DNA from: Candidatus Omnitrophota bacterium
GTDB lineage: Bacteria; Omnitrophota; Gorgyraeia; Zapsychrales; JANLHA01
Direction: 5' to 3'
Assembly (NCBI GenBank): GCA_023139575.1
Contig: JAGLNJ010000035.1
Location: 1-41,786, forward strand
Length of the DNA stretch: 41,786 nt
The notes beneath the pieces were generated by a model that saw only the letters and a list, made by a program, of their open reading frames with translations, was not told the origin of the DNA and made no database searches. The first letter of the stretch is position 1, and every line of letters begins with the position of its first letter. Position numbers and translations under genes: made by a program. Of this stretch, positions 1 to 8,722 are shown in pieces.

Positions 1-122
1 AAAATTAACGCCACACCAATGGTTTCAAGAGCGGCTGACACCAGCATCAGCATCCCTAACCCTGATATCGCCCAGCGGTCTTTTTTATTAAAAATAAATA
101 AAATACGCGTAATATTTTTCAT
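1..122 (-). CDS. ABC transporter, N-terminal fragment (membrane domain)
   Basis: Only the first 40 codons are in the window; the gene runs off the left edge. The start is ATG at 120-122, with a GGTGGAG ribosome binding site just upstream and 14 bases after the stop of the preceding gene. The peptide begins MKNITRILFIFNKKDRW and continues into a hydrophobic helix holding LETIGVALI. This is the usual opening of MsbA/PglK-type exporters, where the first membrane helix carries a LLETIGIGLI-like stretch. Known for the family: ATP-driven flipping or export of lipid-linked glycans or lipids across the inner membrane. The position at the end of a glycan operon fits export of its product. The ATPase part is not visible, so only the general family is supported. 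Confidence 0.6.
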   Translation of the reverse strand, partial: MKNITRILFIFNKKDRWAISGLGMLMLVSAALETIGVALI

Positions 123-136
123 TAATGCTCCACCAC

Positions 137-718
137 TTATTTAGTATTCCAGACTTCCGGATGTTTTGTACAAACAGCATCTACCGGATAGTCTTTAAAA
201 AACATCCGCATCTGCCTGACTTCTTCAGCTCCTCTCCCTAATAATTCCGGAGAAACGACACATAAAGAAAAACATTCCTTTAACTGTCGATAATTTTGCG
301 GATTGAGCGGCATCTTCGAAAAGCAATCCACCCAAACCCATTTCACCATATTCTTTACAGCAAGGCATGTTTCGACGGATTCGTGCTCGGAAAAACGGAC
401 TGCTATATTTTTCTCGCCCTGATTAGCCCATTTGATCAAGAAGGGAAAAGATAAATCCAAAAAGAAATAAGCCTTCACATCAAATTTTGTGAGAAGGCCC
501 CGTATTTTTTCTTCAAGCCCCTCTTCTTTTGTGTTAACAATTAAGAACTTATGTTTATAGGATTTTAACCACTCTTGCAAGTCTTCCCCTTCACAAAACG
601 CATCATGATGAAGAATCAATTTATCACCTCGGGAACGCACATCAATTTCAACGCCATGTTCAAAGGGAACAGAAGTTAATTCAAGGCTGGTATTTTTTCG
701 ATGTTCAATAATCAACAT
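137..718 (-). CDS. Glycerophosphodiester phosphodiesterase-like protein (short, atypical)
   Basis: A 193-residue protein with the outline of a GDPD/PI-PLC TIM barrel. Visible marks are EHR at 5-7 in place of the usual HRG, GVEIDVR at 22-28 with the paired acids E24 and D26, LHHD at 36-39, a late WVWVDCF strand near 127-133, and a closing AVCTKHPEVW that resembles the end of GDPD barrels. GDPDs are normally about 240-300 residues, so this one is short. The strand that usually reads E-x-K appears as VNTK (61-64), replacing an acidic metal ligand by Asn. It may therefore have altered or no phosphodiesterase activity, or act on a glycan-linked glycerophosphate. It lies 4 bases after the dehydrogenase gene and 14 before the ABC transporter, within the operon. 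Confidence 0.6.
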   Translation of the reverse strand: MLIIEHRKNTSLELTSVPFEHGVEIDVRSRGDKLILHHDAFCEGEDLQEWLKSYKHKFLIVNTKEEGLEEKIRGLLTKFDVKAYFFLDLSFPFLIKWANQGEKNIAVRFSEHESVETCLAVKNMVKWVWVDCFSKMPLNPQNYRQLKECFSLCVVSPELLGRGAEEVRQMRMFFKDYPVDAVCTKHPEVWNTK

Positions 719-722
719 ATTA

Positions 723-1757
723 TTATGTGTCCATGGTTAAAAGGCATTTAAGGAATTTATGCGCCTGTCCTTGCTTCTTGCTCCGGTATATTTCTCCCAT
801 GATATCCTTCCCTTTACTTAAAGGATAACGGTGTGTCACCAATTCATTTACCCATTCCTGCTCATGGATTAACGCTATGGCATCCTGCCAGTCACTCTTT
901 TCAAAAGGCTGATAATCTGAGTTCCACACCCCGCATATATCAATCTCTTTTCTTAAGATCGCACTCACTTCGGCTTTTTGAAATGTTAAAGAGCTTTGAA
1001 TATTCCCCATCCAAATGACATTTCCTGATGTCTTTACATAATGAATGGAATTGCGGAAGCTCCCTTCTACTCCGCAAGCCTCGATAACAACCTCAAATTG
1101 ATTCACAAAGTCTTGATGCGGCTTCTCATTACTGTCTAATATGGTTCTTAAACCAAAATCTTTTGCAATCTGCAGCTTAAAATCATTGCGATCTAACACC
1201 GTAATGTCATCATAGCCATCACCTTGACTGAGAATTTTAGCAATGACTAAGCCGATAAAACCTGCTCCCATGATAAGGACACGGCCATTTTGCCGTTTGA
1301 TCCTTTTTGCTGTATGAAAAGCCACGGCTATCGGCTCTGTCAGGGCAAACAGATCCGAATCGCTCGTCACGGGCAAAAGGCACCAAGCCTTAACAGCTAA
1401 TTTATCCGCAAACGCCCCATCCCTGCGGGAACCATAATAATCATAATCCTGACAGAGAACCCACTTCTTTTGCTTGCATGCCTCACATTGAAAGCATGGA
1501 ATAAGGGGGAAAACCGTTACATGCTGGCCGATCTCAAAATTGCCGGCATCCCCACCTTTTTGTTCTATCGTTCCACAAAACTCATGCCCCATTATCAATG
1601 GATAATGATAGGCTCCACTTTCAAAAGCCCGAAAAAGGTCTGAATGGCATATACCAGCCGAACGAACATGAATGAGACACTCATCTTCTTTGACCCGCGG
1701 GTCAGAGGTTTGCCGGTAATTTAAACAGCCATTTTTCTCTAAAATCAGCGAGTTCAT
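723..1757 (-). CDS. Zinc-dependent medium-chain alcohol/polyol dehydrogenase
   Basis: A 344-residue MDR-family dehydrogenase. Catalytic zinc ligands are C37 and the GHE motif (H58, E59). The structural zinc site is C88, C91, C94 and C102. The Rossmann fold has GAGFIG at 164-169. Family members oxidise or reduce polyols, threonine or sugar alcohols with NAD(P); the exact substrate cannot be read from sequence. It is the second zinc dehydrogenase in this operon (the other is at 7649-8722), so it probably handles a polyol or keto-sugar intermediate of glycan assembly. It starts 16 bases after the radical SAM gene and is followed after 4 bases by the GDPD-like gene, suggesting translational linkage. 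Confidence 0.85.
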   Translation of the reverse strand: MNSLILEKNGCLNYRQTSDPRVKEDECLIHVRSAGICHSDLFRAFESGAYHYPLIMGHEFCGTIEQKGGDAGNFEIGQHVTVFPLIPCFQCEACKQKKWVLCQDYDYYGSRRDGAFADKLAVKAWCLLPVTSDSDLFALTEPIAVAFHTAKRIKRQNGRVLIMGAGFIGLVIAKILSQGDGYDDITVLDRNDFKLQIAKDFGLRTILDSNEKPHQDFVNQFEVVIEACGVEGSFRNSIHYVKTSGNVIWMGNIQSSLTFQKAEVSAILRKEIDICGVWNSDYQPFEKSDWQDAIALIHEQEWVNELVTHRYPLSKGKDIMGEIYRSKKQGQAHKFLKCLLTMDT

Positions 1758-1773
1758 ATTTTTATAAAGATTG

Positions 1774-3291
1774 CTATCGTATTTTCTTTCCCCGATGGAA
1801 AAGGAATAATTTAAAAAAGAAAGTCATGGGCACATTCGCATGTGCTTTAATATTTAACAGCCCTTCTGTGGCCATCCAGATAAAGCGGTAAATAAAATTA
1901 TCCGGTAACTTTATCAATTGACGGATAAGCGGCCGCAAAAAGGGGAAGCGGATGGCCAAATGCGAAAATCGCGACAAACGCAGGATCATCTGGCCTTCTT
2001 CATCAACACGATAGTTCTCATAAAAACACATATCCCTCGTTCCTAAGGCTTTTTTCTTAATATCCCGCACCTTCTCTCCGTCGCCTGCCGTCATTTTCAA
2101 ATTCTCCGGAACTTGATGAGCAGAAATATCCTCCTCCCGATATTGTCCGATTTTTATCCCATAATCCGTAATATCTAACCCCGGGAAAGGCTTGAAAATA
2201 TTAACGGCATGCACGCTGTTGGGCGCTGAAAGTTTCCGCGCCATTTCAATGGTTTCCCAGGAAAGGTCAAGCGTTTCACCGGGCAGGCCCAGCATCATGG
2301 CCATAGAATATCGCAAATTATATTTCTTCAACAAATCCGTCCCTTTAAAAAATTGCTCATTGGAAATTTTCTTATTTAAAACAGTTTTACGAAATTTTTC
2401 ATTGCCCGTTTCTAAACCAAAACGTATCAATTCGCAATACCCGTTATCGGCCAAAGCCTTGGCAATATCTTCGTCAATTTCTTGAATAACCGCATTAATC
2501 GAGAACGGGATTTTTATGTGTTCTTTATGTTTTCTACAAAACTCAATAATCCAATCTTTTTTATATGTCAATGTACTGTCATTAAAAAAAATGTACCGCG
2601 TTGTATAGTTCTCTTTTAAAAGCCTCAATTCTTCGATCACATTATCGACACTTCTTAATATGCAATACCCCGTGCTCCCTTCTGACCGGTACAATTCACG
2701 GAATCCATGGTTGAAACAGTACGAACACAGGTAAGGACATCCTCTTCCCACCAGAACTTGAGTGAAAGGAATTATGCTGAAATAGGAATCGTAATTCAAA
2801 TATAAATCCCGATCATCAAAGGGCAAAACATCATAATCCTTTAACCAGGGCCGCATTTGATTTTGATAAATTTTGCCATTTTTTTTCACCCACAGATTGG
2901 GAATATCCGTATAGTCCTTGTCCTTTCCACTATCCAACCGGTTACAAAGCTCCTTCAGGGCCTGCTCCCCTTCTCCACGGCAAATGATATCAACATCTGA
3001 GTACTCTAATATGTCAGGTAAAAAAGTGATGTCATACCCACCCGCGATGATCGGCGTCTTTATTCCGGCTTCTTTTATCGAGGTGGCGCAGGCTAATGTA
3101 TGGTTGCGATAAGGGGTTAAAACTGAAAAAGCAATGAGATCCGGATTTGTCTTTTGTATATATTCCGTGATTTTCTGTTCATCGCCAATGATCAAATCGA
3201 CCTCATTATCTGAGTGTTTCAAATATGCGGATAATCGTTCAATACTTTGAAATGGAAAATATATTTCTTGAGCGAATAAAACTTTAGCCAT
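1774..3291 (-). CDS. B12-binding-domain radical SAM enzyme
   Basis: A 505-residue two-domain protein. Residues 1-140 form a Rossmann-like cobalamin-binding domain with the strand pattern IAFSVLTPYRNHT, a GG turn at 84-85 and the ICRGEGE element typical of B12-radical SAM proteins; the DxHxxG His motif of methionine-synthase-type domains is absent. The radical SAM core follows with C185, C189 and C192 (GRGCPYLCSYCFN). The family catalyses methylations and other radical reactions on unactivated carbons. The tail beyond about residue 400 is unrecognised. The preceding gene (GT2-GtrA) ends 3 bases upstream. Function in the pathway is unknown; sugar or lipid-carrier modification are both possible. 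Sure of family, not of reaction. Confidence 0.85.
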   Translation of the reverse strand: MAKVLFAQEIYFPFQSIERLSAYLKHSDNEVDLIIGDEQKITEYIQKTNPDLIAFSVLTPYRNHTLACATSIKEAGIKTPIIAGGYDITFLPDILEYSDVDIICRGEGEQALKELCNRLDSGKDKDYTDIPNLWVKKNGKIYQNQMRPWLKDYDVLPFDDRDLYLNYDSYFSIIPFTQVLVGRGCPYLCSYCFNHGFRELYRSEGSTGYCILRSVDNVIEELRLLKENYTTRYIFFNDSTLTYKKDWIIEFCRKHKEHIKIPFSINAVIQEIDEDIAKALADNGYCELIRFGLETGNEKFRKTVLNKKISNEQFFKGTDLLKKYNLRYSMAMMLGLPGETLDLSWETIEMARKLSAPNSVHAVNIFKPFPGLDITDYGIKIGQYREEDISAHQVPENLKMTAGDGEKVRDIKKKALGTRDMCFYENYRVDEEGQMILRLSRFSHLAIRFPFLRPLIRQLIKLPDNFIYRFIWMATEGLLNIKAHANVPMTFFFKLFLFHRGKKIR

Positions 3292-3294
3292 TTT

Positions 3295-4422
3295 TTACTC
3301 CACTATAAATTTTTCATGATTCAGTTTATGCCGAAAAACCCAGTATTTACTTCCGATAAAATTAATCATTGTTGTGATCGCCATTGTCAATAACTGCGAT
3401 ATTTCTGCGCGCAGCCCGATAATATCCGTAAACAGGTATATCGAAAGGCCGTTGGCTGTAAACGAAATAACCATCAGGGCCATAAACTGGGCAAACTGTT
3501 TAGATATCTTGCCATGACGAACTTGAAAAGTCCATTCCCGATTAAATAAAAAGATAGCAAATGCCGCGATAAAAAAACCCGACAAAGACGCCGCAACATA
3601 GTGAATATTCAGGAATTTATAACTCAGATAAAAAATCCCATAATTCACAGATGCCCCGAAACCGCCCACCACACAAAATTTCGCAAACTGCTTGATCGGA
3701 TTATGTTCGTCATTAAAATTCTTAATGGAAATGGCCATAATATTTTTTAAATATCCCAAAATGGTGCGGTATTTTTTAAAAATGGATGCGGACCACTTGG
3801 ACTCCCCATGTATCCTTTCTCCGAAATCAACCGGAAAAGTATTAATCTCATAGCCTGCCTGCAGCGCCTTATACATTACGAACACATCGAAAGAAAAATC
3901 CACGGGAGAGTGCTCCAATTTCTTCAGGAAACTCTTCGGAAACATTTTCGGCTGGCCATTAATATCTTTTAAAGGATAGCCTAAAATCAGACTGGAGATG
4001 CGCTGCAGCCATTTCGTCATAAATTGCTCTTCCTCTCTTCGGTTGATCCGTAGCCCCTTTACTAAAGTTTGTCCATTACTGGAGCTTTTCTTAAAATAGT
4101 GAAACGCCTTGATCACATCCTCCGGCGGGGTCTGAATATCCGCATGGCTATAAGCTAAGATCTCTCCTTGCGCCTCTTTCAAGCCCGTAAATATCCCATG
4201 ACCGTAACCGATATTCTCTTCAATCCTGACCAAGCGGATAAAAGAATGGTCTTTCATCAAACTCTCCAAGACCTCGTCCGTATTATCCGAAGAGCCGTTA
4301 TTCACCATCACCAACTCAAAATTGATTTCCGGCCAGAATGGAGAGAATCGCCCAACAACATGCGGGATATTATCCTGCTCGTTGTAACATGGTAAAATTA
4401 TGGAAAGCTCCGGTTTGCTCAT
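3295..4422 (-). CDS. GT2 glycosyltransferase fused to GtrA-like membrane domain
   Basis: 375 residues. The N-terminal half (about 1-230) is a GT-A, family 2 glycosyltransferase: LSIILPCYNEQDNI at 6-19, NNGSSDNTDE at 41-50, and the metal/nucleotide motif as HAD in YSHADIQTPPED (91-102). The C-terminal part (about 241-372) is a GtrA-type four-helix membrane domain starting KFCVVGGFGASVN. This layout matches polyprenyl-phosphate glycosyltransferases (GtrB/DPM1-like) that load a sugar on undecaprenyl phosphate, with GtrA thought to flip or transfer the product. The start ATG overlaps the stop of the upstream nucleotidyltransferase by 4 bases (ATGA). A likely role is donating a lipid-linked sugar to the GT-C-like membrane enzymes of the locus; the sugar is unknown. 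Confidence 0.88.
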   Translation of the reverse strand: MSKPELSIILPCYNEQDNIPHVVGRFSPFWPEINFELVMVNNGSSDNTDEVLESLMKDHSFIRLVRIEENIGYGHGIFTGLKEAQGEILAYSHADIQTPPEDVIKAFHYFKKSSSNGQTLVKGLRINRREEEQFMTKWLQRISSLILGYPLKDINGQPKMFPKSFLKKLEHSPVDFSFDVFVMYKALQAGYEINTFPVDFGERIHGESKWSASIFKKYRTILGYLKNIMAISIKNFNDEHNPIKQFAKFCVVGGFGASVNYGIFYLSYKFLNIHYVAASLSGFFIAAFAIFLFNREWTFQVRHGKISKQFAQFMALMVISFTANGLSIYLFTDIIGLRAEISQLLTMAITTMINFIGSKYWVFRHKLNHEKFIVE

Positions 4423-5222
4423 CTTAAAACCTTCTTAAATCCATAGTTAATGCTGTACGGATGATCTTCTAACTGATCAAAATAATCTTCCCAATATTGA
4501 AATAACTGCAATTCTACCGGGGTTCCAAAGGAAATAAACTGATCAATTTCAAAGGCGACAACATGTTTCCCCTCTTCTATCAATTGATTAATACTTGTTG
4601 CTACATAAAATTCATTATTCACCCGGACATTCTTTTCAATCATTTTATTTGCGCAATGAACAAAATCTTCTGACCGCTTAAACGTAAAAGAACCGACCAC
4701 AGCCTGATCCTCACACGGATTATCACTAATAGTCTCTTTTTCAACAATACGGGTGACCCGAGCTCCTTCAAGACAGCAATAGGCAAAGCCTTTTGGATTT
4801 GCCTTTTTAATGGAAGCGGTCTTGAATGTCCAGATAATGACATCCACCTTATCATCCCGCATTAAGTCTTCATGCCGTTTGTGATCATAGAGCATCTGGT
4901 AATCACAAGACGCAATAAAAAGCCCTTCTTTTTTATTAAGAAATCTTTCTGCTAATAAACACGTACAAGCCTGACCTTCTGTGACATGGTCAAGAACAAT
5001 AATCTCTGCTTGAGGGTAATCTTTCTTTATAACCTCCTCCAAATTATAGCGATGATAATGTTCCTCCAAACAAATAAAAATATGCTGGTCAGCTGCAGGA
5101 AATGATTTTTCAGCTGACAGGAACATTGGTTTGCCCATTACAGGGATAAACGGCTTCGGCAAATTATAAAGTTTCTGGAAAAATCGATTGCCCTTCCCGG
5201 CCATCGGAATAAGATTAATCAT
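4419..5222 (-). CDS. Sugar-phosphate nucleotidyltransferase (paralogue 2 of a pair)
   Basis: 267 residues from the ATG at 5220-5222. A longer open frame reaches 5357, but its first 45 residues lie inside the preceding gene and lack family similarity, so the later start is chosen. The GT-A nucleotidyltransferase signature is MAGKGNRF, then LPKPFIPVMGKPM, a TEGQACT loop, and SCDY as the metal-binding Asp motif. It resembles the gene just upstream: both have MAG-x-x-x-RF, KPFI, an EG-x-x-x-x-x-L loop, CD(F/Y), and a late GTP-x(5)-Q/F-x-W motif. The family transfers NMP to a sugar phosphate or related phosphate. The substrate is unknown. It overlaps the upstream gene by 8 bases and the downstream one by 4. 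Confidence 0.8.
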   Translation of the reverse strand: MINLIPMAGKGNRFFQKLYNLPKPFIPVMGKPMFLSAEKSFPAADQHIFICLEEHYHRYNLEEVIKKDYPQAEIIVLDHVTEGQACTCLLAERFLNKKEGLFIASCDYQMLYDHKRHEDLMRDDKVDVIIWTFKTASIKKANPKGFAYCCLEGARVTRIVEKETISDNPCEDQAVVGSFTFKRSEDFVHCANKMIEKNVRVNNEFYVATSINQLIEEGKHVVAFEIDQFISFGTPVELQLFQYWEDYFDQLEDHPYSINYGFKKVLR

Positions 5223-6006
5223 TAGCCACCTCATAGGCCTGTTGTCGGGACCCCTGCCGGGAGAAATATCTTGACCAAAACTGATACTCCATAAAATCCT
5301 CCGGTGTCCCCCAGCAAATAAATTTCTCAACTTCACACAAACATACACGAAGCCCATCGCGAACCATCGGATTATAAATCAAACTGCAGTATGCCTCATT
5401 TAAACCCGCATTGTTATCTGCCATGATTTCTTTAGCATATTTCTTAAAAGTCTGCCATTGATCTACATAATAAACCCCGGTCGAAGCATATTCGTTTAAT
5501 CGGTTATTGGTAAAAGACTTCTTTTCTCTTAATTCGACCATCTCCATATTGGCGTTTGCCCTTAAATACGCATAGTACGTATCCCCCATTGAAGCGGGCT
5601 GGAACCCTTTAAAGACCGCAATCGCGCCTTCATACTGCGCGGCCTTTTGCAAAAACCCGCGGTAATCCCACTGCATGGTGAAATCACAATAAGTTAAGAT
5701 TACCGGTTCTGATTTGTCAAAAATATAGTCGTCAGCCGATAATGCGCTGTATACCGGGCCTCCTTCATGCGGGTCAACCGGAACAATCTGATATCTACGC
5801 GAAACTTTCTTCAAAACGCTTAAGTACAGCACATCTTCTAAATGCTCTTTATTACAAATAAAAACAAACTCATCCTGAGGGGAAAACATCTGGACAACAC
5901 GCTCAATCATGGACTTTCCGTTAATATCAATAAAAGGCTTAGGCGTAGTAAACCCCGCCTTTTGGAACCTTCTTGAATGACCAGCCATAGAAATGAGTAT
6001 CTTCAT
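5215..6006 (-). CDS. Sugar-phosphate nucleotidyltransferase (paralogue 1 of a pair)
   Basis: 263 residues with the nucleotidyltransferase fold: MAGHSRRF at the N-terminus (G-x-x-x-R loop), TTPKPFIDINGKSM, EGGPVYSAL as the nucleotide-binding loop, and LTYCDF as the catalytic Asp motif. The enzyme should activate a sugar phosphate, or another phosphate-bearing building block, as a nucleotide derivative in the cytoplasm. Its 3' end overlaps the start of the related gene at 4419-5222 by 8 bases; the pair looks like a tandem duplication that diverged. A TIM-barrel isomerase gene ends 14 bases upstream. The nearby pentulose-phosphate epimerase homologue and zinc dehydrogenase suggest a small sugar or polyol phosphate as substrate. 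That assignment is inference. Confidence 0.8.
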   Translation of the reverse strand: MKILISMAGHSRRFQKAGFTTPKPFIDINGKSMIERVVQMFSPQDEFVFICNKEHLEDVLYLSVLKKVSRRYQIVPVDPHEGGPVYSALSADDYIFDKSEPVILTYCDFTMQWDYRGFLQKAAQYEGAIAVFKGFQPASMGDTYYAYLRANANMEMVELREKKSFTNNRLNEYASTGVYYVDQWQTFKKYAKEIMADNNAGLNEAYCSLIYNPMVRDGLRVCLCEVEKFICWGTPEDFMEYQFWSRYFSRQGSRQQAYEVAND

Positions 6007-6020
6007 AAAATATTGCGGTT

Positions 6021-6929
6021 TTAAATGTTGACAAACGGTTTCCAGTATTCCACCGAGGCCTTAATATCAGATATTACCCGGCTTTCGAAAGGTTCTCTTT
6101 CCCGGAAACTGAACTCAAAAAACAATATCACCTCTTCGACACCAGCCTTTTCCAACTCCTGCAGGAATTCTTCAGGAATAATCTTGCCGTTTTTATTTTT
6201 CTCCGGAATAAAAGGCCAGTGCCCCCCTTTATCCCTCAGTGTCTGCTTTAAATGGATCACCGGCGCCTCTTTGGCAAAAGCTCGTATCCATGCATAGGGA
6301 TCGGTATCAGCAGGATTGTCTGAGGACACATCACCGTGATCCACATCAAGACAAAGTTTCATCGGAAGGGCTATATCCTGATTGACAATATAATGAACGC
6401 GTTTTGTTTCAACTATCGTCTCGCCCATTTCTCGAGGAATCGACATCGGCTCCCAGAGTAAGTAGTCCATCCCTTTTGATGCCGCATGATCCGCGATCTT
6501 TTTCCACCCTTCGACATTTTGTTGAAATCGTTGCTTTTTTATTTCCGGATCGGCATTATCTCTGACAGTTAAAATGCCAAAATGGCTCCCCATACTCTTA
6601 GCCCCGAGCGCCACACTGATATCAACATAGCGGCAGAACCAGTTCACCCAGTAATCCCTGATCTTTGCGTCAGGATGAGCTAGATGGTTCACCCGGGTAA
6701 AAGCGCTGGTAAATGTTTGCTCGATAACAACATTATGCTTTTTAGTCAGGGCATTAATTGTTGCTACCTGTTCATCAATGATTTCATCCGGCAATGACGG
6801 GTTGAGCAAATCAGCTGTGAACTGAATCTTTTTTAATCCAAAAATGTCCGCAACCAAAGGAATCCATTCCTGAGGGGATGAAAAACGGTTTAGGGCGAAC
6901 CCTGTATTGATTCCTAAATTAACATTCAT
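6021..6929 (-). CDS. Sugar-phosphate isomerase/epimerase-like TIM barrel
   Basis: 302 residues of the AP-endonuclease-2/xylose-isomerase-like barrel family. Metal-site type elements along the barrel are VIEQTFTSAF, GAKSMGSHFG, LLWEPMSI, LCLDVDHGD, VIHLKQT and a final ILFFEFSF strand; the Glu, Asp and His residues in these strands fit the usual divalent-metal site. Relatives isomerise or epimerise free or phosphorylated ketoses (for example tagatose/psicose epimerases and erythrulose-phosphate enzymes). It sits with 14-base gaps between a ribulose-phosphate epimerase homologue and the nucleotidyltransferase pair, so the three plus the zinc dehydrogenase form a likely sub-pathway making one activated building block. 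Substrate unknown. Confidence 0.75.
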   Translation of the reverse strand: MNVNLGINTGFALNRFSSPQEWIPLVADIFGLKKIQFTADLLNPSLPDEIIDEQVATINALTKKHNVVIEQTFTSAFTRVNHLAHPDAKIRDYWVNWFCRYVDISVALGAKSMGSHFGILTVRDNADPEIKKQRFQQNVEGWKKIADHAASKGMDYLLWEPMSIPREMGETIVETKRVHYIVNQDIALPMKLCLDVDHGDVSSDNPADTDPYAWIRAFAKEAPVIHLKQTLRDKGGHWPFIPEKNKNGKIIPEEFLQELEKAGVEEVILFFEFSFREREPFESRVISDIKASVEYWKPFVNI

Positions 6930-6943
6930 AAGGCATCCTCTAT

Positions 6944-7642
6944 CTACTTCTTTTTTAAGTCCAAACCTTCCTGTATATATTCACGCATATTTTTAATGGA
7001 TTGACGAAGGCCCTGGCCAGAAATGAATAATCCCGACGATCCGCCTACCAGGACATCACATCCTGCGGCTACCATTCTGGGGATATTTTCCCGATTCACA
7101 TTTCCATCGACACAAATTTCTAAATCTAATTTGTCCTTCTTGCGCCATTGATCAAGTATTTCCACTTTTTTCAATGTCTGCGGAACGAGCTTCTGCCCCT
7201 TGTATCCCGGATTGACAGTCATAACCGAAACAACATCGACTTCGTCTATGACATATTCAATAGCATTCAAAGGCGTTGCAGGATTTAGAATAATTCCGGC
7301 CCGGAATCCTTTATGCTTGATGCTCATAAGGTCCCGATGCAAATTTCGGCATGCTTCATAGTGAATTGATAAAATGGCCCCTTCTTCCGCTTCGAAATTT
7401 CCCAGTATCCGTGACGGTTCCTCAACCATCAAATGATACTCCGGAAGGATACCGGTATTATTACGAATAACATTAATAATACTCGTCCCCAGACAATAAT
7501 CCGGCGCAAAGAAACCATCCATAATATCGTAATGGATATAATCGATTTCTTCTTCCGCCAATATCTTCAGATCTTTCTCAAGGTGCATCCAATTCGCGCA
7601 CATTATTGATGCGGATATTTTTATTTTTGTCTTAGTCATCAT
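6944..7642 (-). CDS. Ribulose-phosphate 3-epimerase family protein
   Basis: 232 residues with the full RPE pattern: SASIMCANW at 10-18, the HYDIMDG metal motif with H37 and D39, EYHLMV with H70, NPGYKGQK at 143-150, the VDGNVN strand with D178 (canonical VDGGVN), and GGSSGLF phosphate-binding loop at 199-205. All four metal ligands expected for the family are present, so it should be a working epimerase at C3 of a ketose phosphate. Its place in a glycan operon rather than with pentose-phosphate genes suggests a specialised substrate such as a ketopentose or higher ketose phosphate. Two adjacent ATGs mark the start; the first is used. It lies 6 bases after the zinc dehydrogenase gene. Confidence 0.82.
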   Translation of the reverse strand: MMTKTKIKISASIMCANWMHLEKDLKILAEEEIDYIHYDIMDGFFAPDYCLGTSIINVIRNNTGILPEYHLMVEEPSRILGNFEAEEGAILSIHYEACRNLHRDLMSIKHKGFRAGIILNPATPLNAIEYVIDEVDVVSVMTVNPGYKGQKLVPQTLKKVEILDQWRKKDKLDLEICVDGNVNRENIPRMVAAGCDVLVGGSSGLFISGQGLRQSIKNMREYIQEGLDLKKK

Positions 7643-7648
7643 ATCGCA

Positions 7649-8722
7649 TCACATGCTTTCATTTGGTTTAACAAGAACCTTTAACCCCCGTTTATTTTTT
7701 ACAACATCAAAAGCTTGATGGATCTCCTCCAAAGGAAACCTGTGCGTAATTAAATCAGCGACATTGATCTTATTTTGAACGATCAATTCCAGGGCATGTC
7801 GATGTTGTCGCGGGGTCGACCCATGAGAGCCTGTAACATAGGCTTCCCGGTAATGAATAAAATTGGAATCAACGGCGATCTTGGGGCTTCCCCCGGCCAA
7901 TCCTCCGAACAAATTCACGCATCCCCTTTTTGAAACGATCCCTATAGCTTGTTCTTGCGCCTCCGGGCTCGGGCAGGCCGTAAAAATCGCATCGATCCCT
8001 TTTTGCTGTGTTAAGGTCATGACTCTAGCCTTCAGGTTTTCTTGCGATGTGTTAATCTCAACATCCGCCCGGGCTATTTCTGCCATGCGCAAACGGTCTT
8101 GATCAATATCACACATGACTGTTAATGCGGCCCCCCACGCTTTCGCTAATTTAATTAACAATATACCTACCGGGCCCGCGCCGAAAACAAGAACAGATTT
8201 GCCCTTTTGAAAAAAAGCCCGTTCTAATCCATTAATACAGCATCCTAGAGGCTCGGCGATAGTCGCAAAATCCGCTTCAAAACCTTTTGGAATCTTACAG
8301 ATCGGCCCATATTTAACAACCACAGGTTCTAACAAACAATACTGGGCATAACCTCCGGAGAACTGATATCCCACAGCGTAATTATCATCACAACAATTCC
8401 CAATATCATTTAGGCACCATGGGCATTTCCCACAAGGGATATCTGCCCCAATAGCAACCCGGTCTCCTTCCTTGTATCTTTCAACACCTTTTCCTATCCC
8501 AACAATCTCACCAACCATTTCATGTCCGATAATCGCAGGATAAGAAACACGGTTATTGCCACTCACAAAAATTCGCAAATCTGAACCGCAAACGGCACAA
8601 GCCAAAACCTTTAATAATATTGTCCCTTCTTTAACCTGCGGAATCTCCGCATCCTTTACAGTCATCTTTCCCAAGCCTTCAACAAAGACGGCTCTCATAT
8701 AATTTGTCAGCTCTTTATTCAT
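7649..8722 (-). CDS. Zinc-dependent dehydrogenase (sorbitol/xylitol/threonine dehydrogenase-like)
   Basis: 357 residues of the MDR family. Catalytic zinc ligands: C45 (AVCGSD) and GHE with H67 and E68. Structural zinc ligands: C97, C100, C103 and C111. Cofactor-binding motif: GAGPVG at 181-186, with E157 in the AEPLGCC helix. Such enzymes interconvert polyols (often phosphorylated) and ketoses. An alternative start at an internal ATG (8698) would remove 8 residues. The start overlaps the upstream membrane-protein gene by 8 bases and the epimerase gene follows after 6 bases, so these genes are probably coupled. Likely role: making a polyol phosphate or ketose for the nucleotidyltransferases downstream; this is inference from context. 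Confidence 0.85.
   Translation of the reverse strand: MNKELTNYMRAVFVEGLGKMTVKDAEIPQVKEGTILLKVLACAVCGSDLRIFVSGNNRVSYPAIIGHEMVGEIVGIGKGVERYKEGDRVAIGADIPCGKCPWCLNDIGNCCDDNYAVGYQFSGGYAQYCLLEPVVVKYGPICKIPKGFEADFATIAEPLGCCINGLERAFFQKGKSVLVFGAGPVGILLIKLAKAWGAALTVMCDIDQDRLRMAEIARADVEINTSQENLKARVMTLTQQKGIDAIFTACPSPEAQEQAIGIVSKRGCVNLFGGLAGGSPKIAVDSNFIHYREAYVTGSHGSTPRQHRHALELIVQNKINVADLITHRFPLEEIHQAFDVVKNKRGLKVLVKPNESM

Noticed and set aside
5223-5357. N-terminal extension of the nucleotidyltransferase at 4419-5222
   Set aside because: The extra residues are an out-of-frame reading of the upstream gene; family similarity begins at the ATG at 5222.
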